From: Ophiosphaerella korrae
Taxonomy: Eukaryota; Ascomycota; Dothideomycetes; Pleosporales; Phaeosphaeriaceae
Direction of reading: 5' to 3'
Length of the DNA stretch: 64,000 nt
Assembly: GCA_028456385.1 (NCBI GenBank)
Contig: JALNQF010000035.1
Coordinates: forward strand, 124,001-188,000
Numbering within the stretch: the first letter of the stretch is position 1; each line of letters opens with the position of its first letter. Made by a program: the position numbers and the translations under genes. The notes under the pieces were generated by a model, which saw nothing but the letters and a program-made list of their open reading frames with translations, had not been told where the DNA came from and did not search any database. Below, piece by piece: positions 35,341 to 47,157 of this stretch.

Positions 35341-36705
35341 TGAAGAGTGAGCAAGACAGGAAACGGGGCTGCGGCTCATGGAGAAGATACTTTTACTGGC
35401 CTCGCAGATGTGAGTCAACCTGGGATACAACACATCATAAATGCAGCTGACCTCGATACCACCAACTACGATCTCAACCCTCAATTATGATCTCAACCAT
35501 CACTGGGCTGAACTCGTCCACGCTTATACTGCACTGTCCACCGAACACGCAAGCGAATACCGAGTACAGGCTTAGAAGATGAAGACAACCTGCGATCTCC
35601 TAGCTGAAAAGTGCAAAAAGGCTGTCGAAATGACTACGTCCTTCTCTAACAGAATTTTCTTATTTGAATCAAGTTTAACAGGGTGGCTGTACATTAGCTT
35701 TATGTCGAGAACGGGTGATGGCTTGTCGAGGAACATAGATGCTGTTCTCGCGCTTTACCAGCATTACCAGTGAGCCCAGGGGAAAGTTATAAACCGAGCT
35801 ACTAATCCTAGAGACTTAAACAGTCAGCTTTGTGCAATAGAGTAGAGTGTAAAAAGAATACATGAATTAGTCAGAGGACATGAAGAGAAGGCTGTATCAA
35901 GATTCGATAGGAGATAGAGAGCTCAAGAATGGTAGGATATGTAATAAAAAGAACAGCGAGCGTGTAGCAATATCGTTAATACTGGTAAACGGAGGAAGGC
36001 AGACTACTTATACGTAGAGTATTTGATTGATATATATTTCCTGCGTTTTATATTCCTTCCTTATTCCCTTAGATTTATATAAACAACCTTTCATTTGATG
36101 AACTAACAAATTATCCTAGACTTATACCATGCATCACTAATTTTTAGTGCATCTGCAGCCAGTGCATCTAAAAGTAGGCTTCAAGACCTCAGAGATAAAA
36201 TTATTATACAATTCTCGGATATATAGTGCGTGGGTACAAACGATCTGATTGGTAGAGGCCAAAGTTCCTTCGCCAAGAGATGGGCAAGTTCTGCCTTCCT
36301 CGACTCTTCTGCAGCCAACTCAGTTCGCCAGTTTGGGGTAAATTTGTTCATCTGGAATTGGCCCAAACAAAAACGTAAATACCGCAGGCGAAACTGAGCG
36401 AAAAATGGTACCAGTCTCGGATGAACCATGAATCTAAAGCCTCGCTAGACTGTTGCTCCTTATTGGCAGAAAACAAAACTTGTTCAACGGTCGTTTTTTA
36501 CGAGACACAATGGAATCGACGTATAATTTCTGGTTTGGCGTCCTGAGGTTTTCGCTAATTGAGTATATAGATGTATGTTGCCAGCGATGTGCAAACTCTC
36601 ATTCAACCCGTGGACTCAATCCCATCATCAACTTCGATACCTTCAATCTCTTAGCTGGTGAAATCACTCAAATCGCCTAGTTTTCTTAAGAATAAATATT
36701 TTACT
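35341..36705. other. AT-rich gene-free region
   Basis: It may include a decayed tail of the HET gene (35579-35773 is open but unrecognised). No other feature is supported. Confidence 0.4.
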
Positions 36706-39329
36706 ATGCTCGTCTCAGCCTCAATCATCGCGGCTATTATTGGCGTCCTGATCACGGCGGTTATCGCGATCATTACGATCTGGAACTGCCACCGGAAGCT
36801 GAAAGCACAAAAGCACAATGCCGCGCAAGAGGCTTATCACACAGGTGGATAAAGATTTTATAGTAAATTTTTGCGGTTTGCTAACTCCGTTCAGAGCGTG
36901 GTATACCACTTGAAAATCACGTTCATCGTAGTCCTAAGGTACGATAACCAATATTGTGCATTCGCATAATTTCATTGACACTTACCACAGCTTGATATCG
37001 AACAATCATACTAAAGATCTTCTTTTATCGCACTCCTCGTATCAGTTCGACGAAATGTATCGATGCAGACTCGACAATGACTTCAGAAGATTAGTAGATT
37101 GTTATGCTTCCGGTAGTCGGTGGACACCAATCGAGAGGGCTTGCAATCTGCGCCATATCAATGTCATCACAGCCCTACTTCAGTAAAATGTCGATGTCAA
37201 CAAGTCATATGTAGAAGGCGTTGATCGTGATAGCCCCCCCCCCCCCCCCCCCCACGCGGAGCTTTAAGAAATGCAATCCAGAGATCAGTAAGAGAATCCC
37301 ATTATAAGTCTATATTCTTGGATTATGAGAGGATTGATGATAAAATCCTAGATTCTATTTTAGCAAAAGGAGGAAGTATAAGGTCCAGAAACCTCATCCA
37401 CTCAATCAACGCAGGGGATAGAGATGTCTTCCTGAAGATCGTCAAAAGCATAGGTATTAAACAGCACCAAATTTGGACTATTAACGGCATATTTCACTAC
37501 GCGCTTCTGAAGCTTCAAGCTGAAATATGTGAAATTTTAGTTGAGTTCCTAGTAGTTGCTGGAGTGAACCTCCATGCCAAACTTCGAATTAGTCCGTTTG
37601 ATAACAAGTTATTTTCTTTCCCAAACAACAATCCACCGCCGCAAACATTCATAGATTCAGCCGCTACGAGAGGGTTTCTACCATTGGCTTCCATACTCCA
37701 TCATCACGGGGCCAGTCTCACGGGCGATACACTTGCTTGTGCAATCTCAAGCGGCAATTTAGCTACAGCAGAGTTCTTTGTCACAAGATGTAACATTAGT
37801 GAATATGGTAGTATGAAAATCACGCCATTGGCAGCAGCGATTCGCTCAAAGAGTCCGGATATGATGGATCTTGTGGGGAAGCATCATGCATGGGATCACG
37901 TTTCTTTAGCCGCAGAGAATTTCAATTCGGTTGTACATGCAGCCTGCGATGCAGGAGATATCCATGTTCTCCAGCATCTAGTCGACCTTGGGGGCAGCAT
38001 CGATTCGGCAAATCTTGGAACTGCACTTTCAAGGCTTACACAAGAAAATTGGAATTCACTAGCGTACATACTTATCGATGCAGGCGCTGAGTTCTATGGC
38101 ACTTTGCTCGATGCGAACTCAAACGTACATCATCACTCAGTCCTAGAAGCGGCCTTGAAAAATCGCAATACAGGCCTTGTCACAAAACTTTTAGACGCAG
38201 GCGCCACGCTCAACTTCGCTAGTTCACCACTTCACGCTGTAATAGAACTAGGCAATCCCGAAATAATAGGACGTGTCTTCTCTGGAGGTATGGATATTGA
38301 CCGGTTTATTGAACAAGAAGGTCCAGCTATGCTTTGCAAGGCTATTGAGAGAGGGGATGAACCAATTGTCAAACTGCTCCTAAAAGGTGGGCTGAATAAT
38401 ATGTCAAGGGAAATTTTGGGCCAACCCCCAGCGGCTGCTACTAAAAAAGGAGATCTACCAATGATAAAACTACTCCTGAGATGTGGAGCCGATCCAGATC
38501 ATCCTCTTGCCCTCTTCGAGGCTATGGGAGTATTGCATTGAAAGCTGCAGTGCTTCGAGGAGATGAGGAGTCCATCGCAAGGTTCTTGAATGACGGTATG
38601 GATAGCTCGGCAGTGGCTCATAGAATTGCTGAACTTTATGAATGCTCGAATAACTGTGAATCGAGTCACAGTGCATTTGGAATTGCCATTACCAAAAAGC
38701 AGCCGAGTAGGAACAGCATCGTTGAGAAGTTTCTTAGGTCAGGATGTGATCCAAACGGCATCGTTTCCTACGCCCTTCACTATTCATCAACGGCACTCAT
38801 CGAGGCTGTCAGCACAAACAAAAAATCCTTGGTTGAGCTTTTACTACGCAATAAGGCTAACATCAACCGTCCTTCAATAGGGCAGGTAAAACGAACACCT
38901 ATCCAAAAGGCTGCAGAACTGGGTCTTTATGACATGGTCGAGTTTTTTATCCGCCTTGGAGCCGATATTCGTACTGCGCCGACACCTCGGGGCGGAGGTA
39001 CTGCACTTCAACTCGCATCAGCCTTCGGGTGCCTACAAACGGTAAAAATCTTACTTGACCACAAAGCTGATGTCGATGCCCCTGCTCCAATACGTGGCTA
39101 TACAGCCCTTGAAGGAGCTGCAAAGGACGGTCGGCTAGACACAGTGAAGGTGCTGTTGAATGCACGGAAAGTCCAATGCAAGGGAAAGGATCGGCCACAG
39201 TTCGAGCGGGCCATTAGATATGCAAGAGAGGATGAAAATTTTGATGTAGCGGACATGTTGGAGGAAGAGCTGCAGAAGATTTTGGGAGAAGAAGAGCAAG
39301 AGCATGGTGATATCGTCGATGTCAGTTAA
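36706..39329 (+). pseudogene. Ankyrin-repeat protein gene with N-terminal membrane helix, disrupted
   Basis: Exon 1 (36706-36844) encodes a short protein start with one strong membrane helix (residues 2-23) and a basic flank. An intron with a good branch site follows (36845-36894). The ankyrin region runs from about 37000 to 39329, with clear repeats near its end such as GGTALQLASAFGCLQTVKILLDH (in part) and GYTALEGAAKDGRLDTVKVLL. Defects are a TAA at 37184-37186, a run of 20 C (37234-37253) that changes the reading frame, and another frameshift near 38525. The two long frames (37318-38541 and 38481-39329) are otherwise clean, so decay is recent or the C run and shift are assembly errors. Function unknown. 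Confidence 0.65.
37234..37253. repeat. C20 homopolymer inside the ankyrin gene
   Basis: Twenty consecutive C between open frames in different phases. A tract of 18 or 21 would put the flanking frames in register as a poly-proline stretch. Confidence 0.9.
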
Positions 39330-40282
39330 TGGATGGAGGTAGACTGGTCATGGGTGGCGCGTTTTATTGACACATAGTTTCGGCTTTATAGATTCCTTTT
39401 TTTTTTCTCTTATATTTACAAGAATAGCATTTTACTCAATGCACAAAGATACCGATCATTTGGTTCGCTGCTGGAATCATAATGCCCTTTGAAGATACAA
39501 CTAATGATATCATAGTCTCGGGTCCAGCTACATTGTTTTAAACTAGAATATCAGAGCGATTGCGACCAACGCCATGGGTAACATATCAAGCTGGATAAAT
39601 CGAGGATATTGTGGTGTGCTACGATACGCACGTGATCGGGGAGTGTTAGCCCAGCCTTGCGGCTCTGCAGGGGGCTGAGAAAGAGATCGGGTGGATATGG
39701 AGGCGCCGAAGCCAACTCGTCATTTAGTACTAAACTCAGTATATCCTACTCATCTCACCGATTGCAGATCGGCACCCGCCCGCTACTTCAACAAGCATCT
39801 CAGTATGCCACAGTACTGATTATCTCTAGGCCTAGGAGGTGAATTTAAATCACAGTAGATATTTTGTTAGCCCATCCCCAATATCGGTGTTGGCGTGAAA
39901 TTTTAAGACAACTCCACAACGACTTTGAAAATATCCTTGAATTCTGTCGAACTTAGTGCAAAGACAGTTTTGATGACAGCTCAAAGGCTATCACACACAC
40001 GTCTGATTATTCAGCCTCGTTGATTTGTTGCTAGTTATTTTTACATATCATCCATGAATTTGTTGAGCGAGTGAATTCGATTCGCTTGAAGTACCAGCAA
40101 GGAGGGGCCTTTCACCCTTTCCCCAGGCTGTGGGTTAGTGCTGTGTTATATCACCAAACAGTACATTAAGCCCATATCATATATAAACTATTCTCTATAA
40201 TTAACTTTTCGTCTCTTCTACCATTGCACTTCAACCTCAACTAAAAAAAATAAAGGTTCTGCAATACTTCAACCCCGACAAC
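39330..40282. other. Intergenic region, no supported gene
   Basis: 3' flank of the ankyrin gene and promoter of the next gene; a 61-residue open frame at 39657 is not convincing. Confidence 0.45.
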
Positions 40283-42238
40283 ATGGAACGCGGGGGCACT
40301 CCCAACAAAAGTTCTAGGATATCAAAAATACCCAAATCCCCCTTACCAACACTGTACGAATATCCTCCTCTACCGAGATCCCAATCCTGTCCCAGGCCTG
40401 TCACCAAGCGACCAACTAACGATGATTCGGATGTCTCTCACGGTCGCACAACACCCAACAAACCTCTCAAGTGTGGAACTTCGATTGGGTCCTTATATGG
40501 CCTTAGTACAAAACATGTTGATGAAAGCAAAATTAGCCCTCATCGGCTCACACTGGAAGCGAACAGTCCTGGTGCGCACCTACAAACCCATATTCAATCC
40601 ACCATCCCGGCCAACACTGCGCCTAACCACTCCTTGGACAAAAATATGAAAGATACCCCAGAGACGCAGTCAGGCACAATGCTACACCGCCACCACAGTT
40701 TATTCAAATCATACCGCGGGTGCAGCGCATGGGACGCCGATGACGGCGGGTTTGATAGCAAGAAGAAGTACTCGACCGCGACACTTAAAACCGTTGAGAA
40801 ACCCGCCACACCAGTACATTTAGCATCAACCAGGCCTCCGAGATTTGCTCCTCCATCAAGCCAACAACCTCCCTCACCCGATCCGCCCAAGAAACCCCAC
40901 AGCGGAAGTTCATGCGGATCCTCCCCCTTAACAGACAGTCTCGAAACCGACGACTCACACAGCCGCGACCAGAACTGGATCTGGGTCGATCCAATCGACA
41001 GGGTAGATAGCCACCCATGTGGTAAAGCTCCAGACAAATCACCATCAAACGGCGGTGCAGCGCGTGATGACTCAAAACTATCACTCACCTCGACTTTGCA
41101 CATCGCTCCAGCGGGATTGCGCACCCAGCCGCACAGGCTCGGCCGCCCCACCACGATCCGCAGAACAAATGTAAACTACATGGGTTCTTTATCTGCAGCG
41201 AAAATGGGCGCCGGTGCGTCGAAAAAGTGTTTATGGGATCCGGAGGACGAGGAGTGGATGGATGCGGACCAGGTCGTCGCGACGTTCAAGGCGAGCTACA
41301 AATCGCCTGTTGCGCACACAAAGAGGGATACGCTGTTTTGGGTCGGCAATTCGTTCCAGAGTACGGTTAGGTCGGCGATGGTGTCTCCTAGGAAGAAAAT
41401 CGAGGAGGAGATGCTGCGCGAGGAGGAGCAATTGCGGGATGATCTTGAGGAGCTGAGGAATACGTACTACTACGATCCGAATGGGGATTTGAACGATGGG
41501 GTTATGAAACAGGTTCAGATTAGGCATAACGCGTATTTCCCGACCAGGACTCCGGATTCGTGGCGTAGTATGCATATCATCGATCTGGCGGCGTATTTTA
41601 CCTCTTCCGACCGGCTTGTTCAGGAGGCTCAGCCACGGCTGTGCGATGCGATTGCCACCGTCCTTTGCCACACTAGTAGGAATTGCCTGCAGGCCTTCCT
41701 TGACCCGTCGGTCAAAGAGTTTGCTTACCGTCGCGAGCTCGACAACTCGAAGGCGGGCTTAATACTTGTTATACGCCGAGAGGCGAACGAGGTCATATGT
41801 GGTGCGTATCGCAACCTCGGCTTCAAAATGCTGTGGAAGCTATACGTGAAGTCACTCTTCAGCATCACGGGTCAGTGGCATGAGGCGTATGCGACGATGA
41901 AGCCAAGTGAGATGCTTGTTAACAAGGGCACACCTGATTGGGACAATATCCAGACAGGCCCCAAGAACATTGAATCGATTGCCACAAACGGCTCAATGCG
42001 CAAGCTTGAACTCTCGGGGTCAAAAGAGACCAGTTCTCCCGAGGAAATCAATGAGGAAAACCCGCAGTTCATGCTCTTTCAAAGCCGCGTGTTGGCCAAA
42101 TATCTGCTCTGGGACATGTGGTATTGTTTCGATAACATGTACGAATGTCGGGCCACTTGGGAGGCGGACGGCGAGGCTTCGGCTGTGCGATTGAAGCGAT
42201 CGCTCCTGGGTTCTGAAGGTTCTGAAGATGAAGACTAG
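40283..42238 (+). CDS. Hypothetical protein with disordered N-terminus and helical C-terminal domain
   Basis: An intronless frame of 651 residues. The first 300 or so are Ser/Pro/Thr-rich and look disordered, with TPNK motifs and a WIWVDP stretch near 230. From about 315 a folded region begins (CLWDPEDEEWMDADQVVATF), then a Glu/Arg-rich coiled-coil-like helix near 370-395. A helical domain follows to about 560, and an acidic end (GSEGSEDED). No membrane helix or catalytic motif is visible. I do not recognise the family. Its clean frame inside a region of broken genes suggests it is maintained. Confidence 0.75.
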   Translation: MERGGTPNKSSRISKIPKSPLPTLYEYPPLPRSQSCPRPVTKRPTNDDSDVSHGRTTPNKPLKCGTSIGSLYGLSTKHVDESKISPHRLTLEANSPGAHLQTHIQSTIPANTAPNHSLDKNMKDTPETQSGTMLHRHHSLFKSYRGCSAWDADDGGFDSKKKYSTATLKTVEKPATPVHLASTRPPRFAPPSSQQPPSPDPPKKPHSGSSCGSSPLTDSLETDDSHSRDQNWIWVDPIDRVDSHPCGKAPDKSPSNGGAARDDSKLSLTSTLHIAPAGLRTQPHRLGRPTTIRRTNVNYMGSLSAAKMGAGASKKCLWDPEDEEWMDADQVVATFKASYKSPVAHTKRDTLFWVGNSFQSTVRSAMVSPRKKIEEEMLREEEQLRDDLEELRNTYYYDPNGDLNDGVMKQVQIRHNAYFPTRTPDSWRSMHIIDLAAYFTSSDRLVQEAQPRLCDAIATVLCHTSRNCLQAFLDPSVKEFAYRRELDNSKAGLILVIRREANEVICGAYRNLGFKMLWKLYVKSLFSITGQWHEAYATMKPSEMLVNKGTPDWDNIQTGPKNIESIATNGSMRKLELSGSKETSSPEEINEENPQFMLFQSRVLAKYLLWDMWYCFDNMYECRATWEADGEASAVRLKRSLLGSEGSEDED

Positions 42239-42589
42239 ATGTTGTATAACAGGGCTATTTCTAAAGTGTCAGGATGTATTGGCATGTAGTCTGTAGCTGT
42301 CAGTCTCACTTATACAACCTATCTTATCCTTTCACAGTTCATGCATATCCACAACTTAGCGAGCAAGATTGAGAGTACGAATGGTATTGATTCTGTCCGC
42401 AAAGAGCCTCATATCATGTTTTCGTGATCGGGCACAAACGGCAGCCACGCCCTTCAGGCGCAATGCTTTTTCAGTACCGCGCCCTCGTCATCCCCTCATG
42501 CTCATGTAGTCCTTATCGATGCCCATAGCTTTCGCAAGAACTCCGTAACCGAATGAAATGCCGTTTCTCGTCCGCCGAAGGACGCGCGC
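42239..42589. other. Convergent 3' intergenic region
   Basis: Between the hypothetical protein and the eS28 gene; nothing recognised. Confidence 0.5.
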
Positions 42590-42913
42590 TTATCGCAGAC
42601 GCCTGGCCTCACGCTCGGACTCGAGTAGGCAGAGAATGTCGTTCTCGCGGACTTTGTGCTTGGTTAGACAATTGCTCGGCGGGCACTGGGGCTGGATTTC
42701 AGGCATACCGGGTCCCTTGACGTTGCGGATGATAGAACGAGTCTGGTCGTCCATGAATTCTACGCGGCATTGGGTGACGCCTCCACGAGATCCTATCACA
42801 TATATCAGCCGCCATCCTTCCTGGCCATTCGCGGGTGCGGGTTTTCGCGTACCGGTGCGGCCAAGGACACGGGTGACCTTGACAAGCTTGACGGGGGCCT
42901 TTGCTGCGTCCAT
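42590..42913 (-). CDS. rps28: 40S ribosomal protein S28 (eS28)
   Basis: Exons 42913..42853, 42792..42709 and 42651..42590 (introns 60 and 57 bases) give exactly 68 residues, the usual length. It is a small-subunit protein near the mRNA exit/E-site region. The sequence is close to textbook eS28: it starts [20 protein letters not shown], has [16 protein letters not shown] in the middle, and ends [20 protein letters not shown]. Both introns are phase 1. An unspliced read-through frame also stays open to the same stop, so the introns would be easy to miss. It is an essential housekeeping gene standing among decayed accessory genes. Confidence 0.97.
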   Translation of the reverse strand: MDAAKAPVKLVKVTRVLGRTGTRKPAPANGQEGWRLIYVIGSRGGVTQCRVEFMDDQTRSIIRNVKGPGMPEIQPQCPPSNCLTKHKVRENDILCLLESEREARRLR

Positions 42914-43554
42914 TTTGTACGATTGTGTGTTTGGCGGTGATCGGTCGTGTGTGTGGAGTGGGACGTCGAGTTGCGGAGATGCGTGCGGTCGGTGAGGCGT
43001 GCCAACTTTGCCATGGCCGATATTTTGCTCTCCGCGTAGTGGGCTAAGCGAGAGTTATGCCAAGACAATTGCGCAGGGGTTTAGCGGCTGCTTGGCGGCA
43101 ACACCGGAGCCGCCGTCGCCATCACTCTTGCTCCAACCTCACCGTCTCATCCATGGCATGATACATCGCGAATCGTCTTTCCTTCTCGTGGAACCGCCCA
43201 CACGACAAGCAGCGAGCCTTATGTCAGGATCCAGTCGCTATAAGCAGCTAGTTTGAGCTGGTACAGCGCACGAGGGCTGCATATGGAACAGCTAGCTTCA
43301 TCAAAGCTGAGGACGTCCCCTGTTAGCTATCCTATATACGGCTCGAGTATGCTCTACTCGCTTGAGCCAGCTGCTTATAGTAACTAGGTCCTTGCATAGG
43401 GCTTGCTGCCTATTGTATGGACGACTGAAATGCGTCGTGAGACTGTCTGTACGCTTGACAAAGTTGCGCGGATGGACCGCTCGCTTGTAAAACACATTAT
43501 TCGAATATATACACTGATTAAAACATTGCTGTCACCGGCTCTAGTACGTCCTTT
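42914..43554. other. Intergenic region with a small inverted-repeat pair
   Basis: Promoter of eS28 and 3' flank of the pectate lyase. It contains the inverted repeats listed at 43234-43384; no gene. Confidence 0.5.
43234..43384. repeat. Possible small TIR element
   Basis: CTATAAGCAGCT at 43238-43249 recurs inverted at 43369-43380, and similarity extends to about 19 bases with three transition differences. It may be a 150-bp MITE; no clear target duplication. Confidence 0.35.
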
Positions 43555-44709
43555 TTAAGCAGTCTTGTTTCTCAAACCCGGCCAGAACTCTCCCAGCCAT
43601 GGATAAGGATCCTCAGGCACATACTGGCTCAATACCGTTCCATTGAAGGTCGTAATCCGATCGCGCGTCATGTTGTATAGCGCGTACTTTTCATCAGGAC
43701 CAGTACCAACGGTGTAAGGAACAGTCTGAACGTTATTTCCAATCTCCTTGTCGACCATGAATTTCACATCCCGAATCTGAGCGTCCTTGATACGGTACTC
43801 ATCGCCGTAATTGGGGTTTATCTAGGCTTCGTTAGGGACCTGAGAGACAGTAATCTCAAAGAATGCTTACTATGCCCATTCTAGTGCCATTGATGGCAAC
43901 TACATTCTGGATCGTGGCGTTTCGCTTTGATTGGTTCAAGCAATTTCCGCAAGACTGGTAGAAAGTGCCAAAAGTGTCGGCTACGAATCCAGTAATATTA
44001 TATTTGCCACCAAGAGAATTATCTTGGAAAATCTGTCAAAGGTCAGTATATATTTGGGTTGGGAATCTTCCTCGACCATTGTGCCCTGATGCAGACTTGG
44101 CTCGTGGGATTCAAGTGCACGATATTTGATCTGGAGTCATGGCCCGACATACCTTATCCTGTGCGTTTCTAGCACCGCCGCCAATAACACGAAGTTGAGT
44201 GTTCAATCCCTTCGATGTCAAGGCATCTTCGCAGACATCTTCCCACCAAACTAAAAAACGAACATCAGCATTCCGTCGGATTTTCGAACGGAAATCGCCT
44301 TACCATTCTCAACCCAAGCATCTCCTAACGCATGGATTCCCTCTGATTGGTGCTTACCAATAATTACGTTCCGAATCGTGCTACCGGGTAGCAAGTTGAA
44401 CACGGCATCTGCGTCGGTACCCTCCGCCTGCTCGTTGCAGCTACCCTCAACTCGCTCATATCGCTTCATCTTTCCATCAAATACCTGCCCCGGCTGAATG
44501 TACATGGTCTCATTGAGCACAACAGTCTCTTTTGCAACTGGGAATTCCAGCATAGGAAACGGAAACCGCGGTGGCGGACGTGCGCCGAGATCTCCTTGCG
44601 TAGCATCTGCACCACCTTGTGGGCCATCACCACTCTGACGACGATGAACTGCTGCTGCTGAGCATGAAGATGCTAGAAGAGGGAGCGCAAGGCTAGTCGA
44701 GAGCTTCAT
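43555..44709 (-). CDS. Secreted pectate lyase, family PL3
   Basis: Exons 44709..44304, 44250..44153, 44032..43871 and 43821..43555 give 310 residues, with introns of 53, 120, 49 bases, all in frame. It cleaves de-esterified pectin by beta-elimination outside the cell. A signal peptide (about 1-20) is followed by a Kex2-like RR and a Gly/Pro-rich spacer. The PL3 core then begins at PFPMLEFPVAKE. Family motifs are SEGIHALGDAW, the highly conserved NVWWEDVCEDALT, VIGGGARNAQDKIFQ, the paired Cys of QSCGNC, and INPNYGD. About 60 residues longer than typical PL3 because of N- and C-terminal extensions. It fits a plant-pathogenic or saprotrophic lifestyle. Confidence 0.94.
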
Positions 44710-45439
44710 ATTGATGAAAAGAACAAGATAGGATGATTGAGAAGCACCCTAAATTTCCCTACAAAAAATTCAATGTAGGTCACACAATTGAAAAATCAAC
44801 ATCGCCTTGCAGTTTCTACTTTCTTTTATACCTCTGTACGATCAACTACCCGCCCAGCCACTTCCCACATATCATACCCATCGCAGTCAAGATCCCACAT
44901 TTCCACCGCACATCCACTCCAGTCAAGGATCATTATACACCCATTCATGCCTTCTATCATGTCCAAGCCCCGGAATAGATACCAAATCTGCGTTTCCGTC
45001 AATGAAGATGCGAGCCTGGTGGTGTAGCAGACTTGGCGCAAGTATAGCCGACGTTTGCCAAGTGAGCGCCGCTCGGTCGAACATCGGGTGCCATTTTCCC
45101 ACCTATGAATCCCCGGATTGCGATCGAGCGTGTTCTCCAACCCGCCCAGCGGAAAGTGCGGGGAGCGCAGGGGCGGAGTGCAGTTACCCGGTCTGTGGGT
45201 TTGTCTAGTTGCCGCGGTCGTGCTATGTAGTTTCGTTTTATGTCGAATGAAAGGTTTATGTTGTTTGGTGTGCATAGGTGGTGTTTCACTTCGAGATACA
45301 ACGACTTCTACAGCAATCGCACATAAAGCATTTGGGAAAATCACATGACGACGTACCGGCAAATCTACCTTACAGAACTTCTAGATAGCTCTCAGGCACA
45401 CGTAGACTTTCTCGGCTCTACATAGCTCAGGACTCACGG
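44710..45439. other. Intergenic region, no supported gene
   Basis: Overlapping short frames on both strands, none with family features. Confidence 0.45.
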
Positions 45440-46233
45440 GCGAACGCATCAATTCCTGATACCCGAATATCTACGATCCTTTTTCAAGCCGCATCAGCTC
45501 CCTGATCCAGTGAAATTCGAGGATCTCGGTCTTATCGCCAAATTTGGATCACATATATCCATATCAGAAGCGATCAATCTTCGGCAAGTCTTTCAAGGTC
45601 TGGTTCCAGTGCCCGAAATTTACAGATGGAGATTACTCGAACGGGAACAGAAAACAACCGAAGTCTTCATCCACATACAACTCGCCCAGGGATCCACGCT
45701 CGAACAACGGTAGAGCACACCGTCTGTTACTGAGAAGCAGACCATTTCCAGCGATCTACGTGCTATGGTGACTCATCTTCGCTGCCTTCAGAATAATGAA
45801 TCGGAACAAGTTATTGGTAAGCTCACTGGTTCGATAGGCACGACATAGCTAAACCTTAACAGGTTCTCTATGTCATGGCCCTGTACCATATGGCTGCCTA
45901 GAGGGTTTACCATTGTTGAAGCCATTTTCTGCTGCGGCTTTCTTCCATGACTGGCTCTCCTGGCTGTGGCGCCGGAATGTTCCTGATCCACAGAACATTG
46001 AAGATCCGTAGAGGGACTTACTTCCAGACAACGGGTCTATCGCTCTTACACATGGTGATCTTCGCCCAGCTACTACTATCGTGACTACTACAAGTCCTAC
46101 TAAGGTCGTTACGAGTTCCAATGGGAGAGAAATCGCAAAACAAAAATTGTCTGCAAAGATTGAGCAGTGGACGGCCAAGGAAAATCCCAGACAGGAGCGG
46201 TTGGGGGAACGTGGGAGTTTTGTAATGACTTAA
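45440..46233 (+). pseudogene. Remnant of a phosphotransferase (APH/choline-kinase-like) gene
   Basis: One frame reads LIAKFGSHISISEAINLRQV, PVPEIYRWRL and FIHIQLAQGSTLEQR, then TAG at 45711-45713, then SSDLRAMVTHLRCLQNNESEQ. A retained 46-base intron (45817-45862) splices in frame into a segment with FFHDWLSWLWRRNVPDPQNIEDP, a TAG at 46009-46011, and LTHGDLRP. The last matches the HGDLHxxN catalytic loop of the family, but with Arg for His and no Asn. No intact start is seen. These kinases phosphorylate small molecules or proteins; this copy is dead. Confidence 0.72.
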
Positions 46234-46596
46234 ACTGGCCACTACTGCTGTAGCTATTTTATACCGTCTCAGCCAGGCTTTTCGGAAGGAGGCCTTCAAG
46301 ACTGACAAAACTGCTTCATGTCTACTGGAGCAACAAACTTCGCTCTACCGGTCACATTGAGCTCATGTCAGTAGGAGCGCAAGGAAGCTGAAAAGAATTA
46401 CGCAAAGTCACCAAACTATAATTATTCAAAATCTCCGAGATAAACACTAACGATAGACGATATCAGTTCAACCTGAGCACAAGAAAAGGTCGATCTAGTC
46501 ATTTGACCGAAGGCAGGGTAGAAGCCGCAGTCGCTGACCGCGCGTGATCAGATACAAGGATGAATCTCATCATTTGCAATACCCTCCAGCTTCACC

Positions 46597-47026
46597 ATGC
46601 AGCTCCAAACTCTCCTCGCTCTGCTCGCTCCAGCGATCGTCACTGCTCAGGCCGGATGCTACGGCAATTCCGAACCAAGCTGGGGTCCCAACAGGGCCTA
46701 CGCGAACCAAATCATGGCTGAGTAATGCGCGTCCGGAAGAGCGTTGTCTGGGAACTTTGACAACTGCCAAACCAGGTACTATTGCTAACAGATCTCTGAC
46801 AACGTCAAGTTTTAGTTCTTCATCTTGCGTAAGGTTCGGGGCAATTTTGCAGTCAATGTTTTGCCTTCCTTGTGCGAGGAGAAACTTAAGAATGGGATCA
46901 ATGGATGTGCGAATGGTGGCGTGAGCACTGTTGATGGTATGGAGTATAGGTAAGACGTTTTGCAAACACATTCAATTTCGCATGTACTAATTATGCAGAT
47001 CCGACCCAAACTGGGGAAGGTGCTAG
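46597..47026 (+). pseudogene. Small secreted Cys-rich protein (glycan-binding Y3-like), three stop codons
   Basis: Exons 46597..46949 and 46999..47026 with an intact 49-base intron would encode about 127 residues. A good signal peptide (MQLQTLLALLAPAIVTAQA) is followed by a compact domain with six Cys, ending SDPNWGRC. The pattern resembles fungal Y3-like glycan-binding secreted proteins, common among effector candidates. In-frame stops are at 46723 (TAA), 46786 (TAA) and 46813 (TAG). The frame is otherwise free of indels and the splice sites are intact, so loss looks recent and due to point changes. Function is inferred from family resemblance only. Confidence 0.7.
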
Positions 47027-47157
47027 ATGGGAGCGAAAGCATAGCCAGTACAGAGAAATCTGGGCTTGGTGTTGGGCGAGAAGAGTAGGTTTGTGGTGTT
47101 GAGTTGTTTGGAGTGTAAATAGGTTTTTGATATTCCCGGTATTGTCTTTATTGAATG

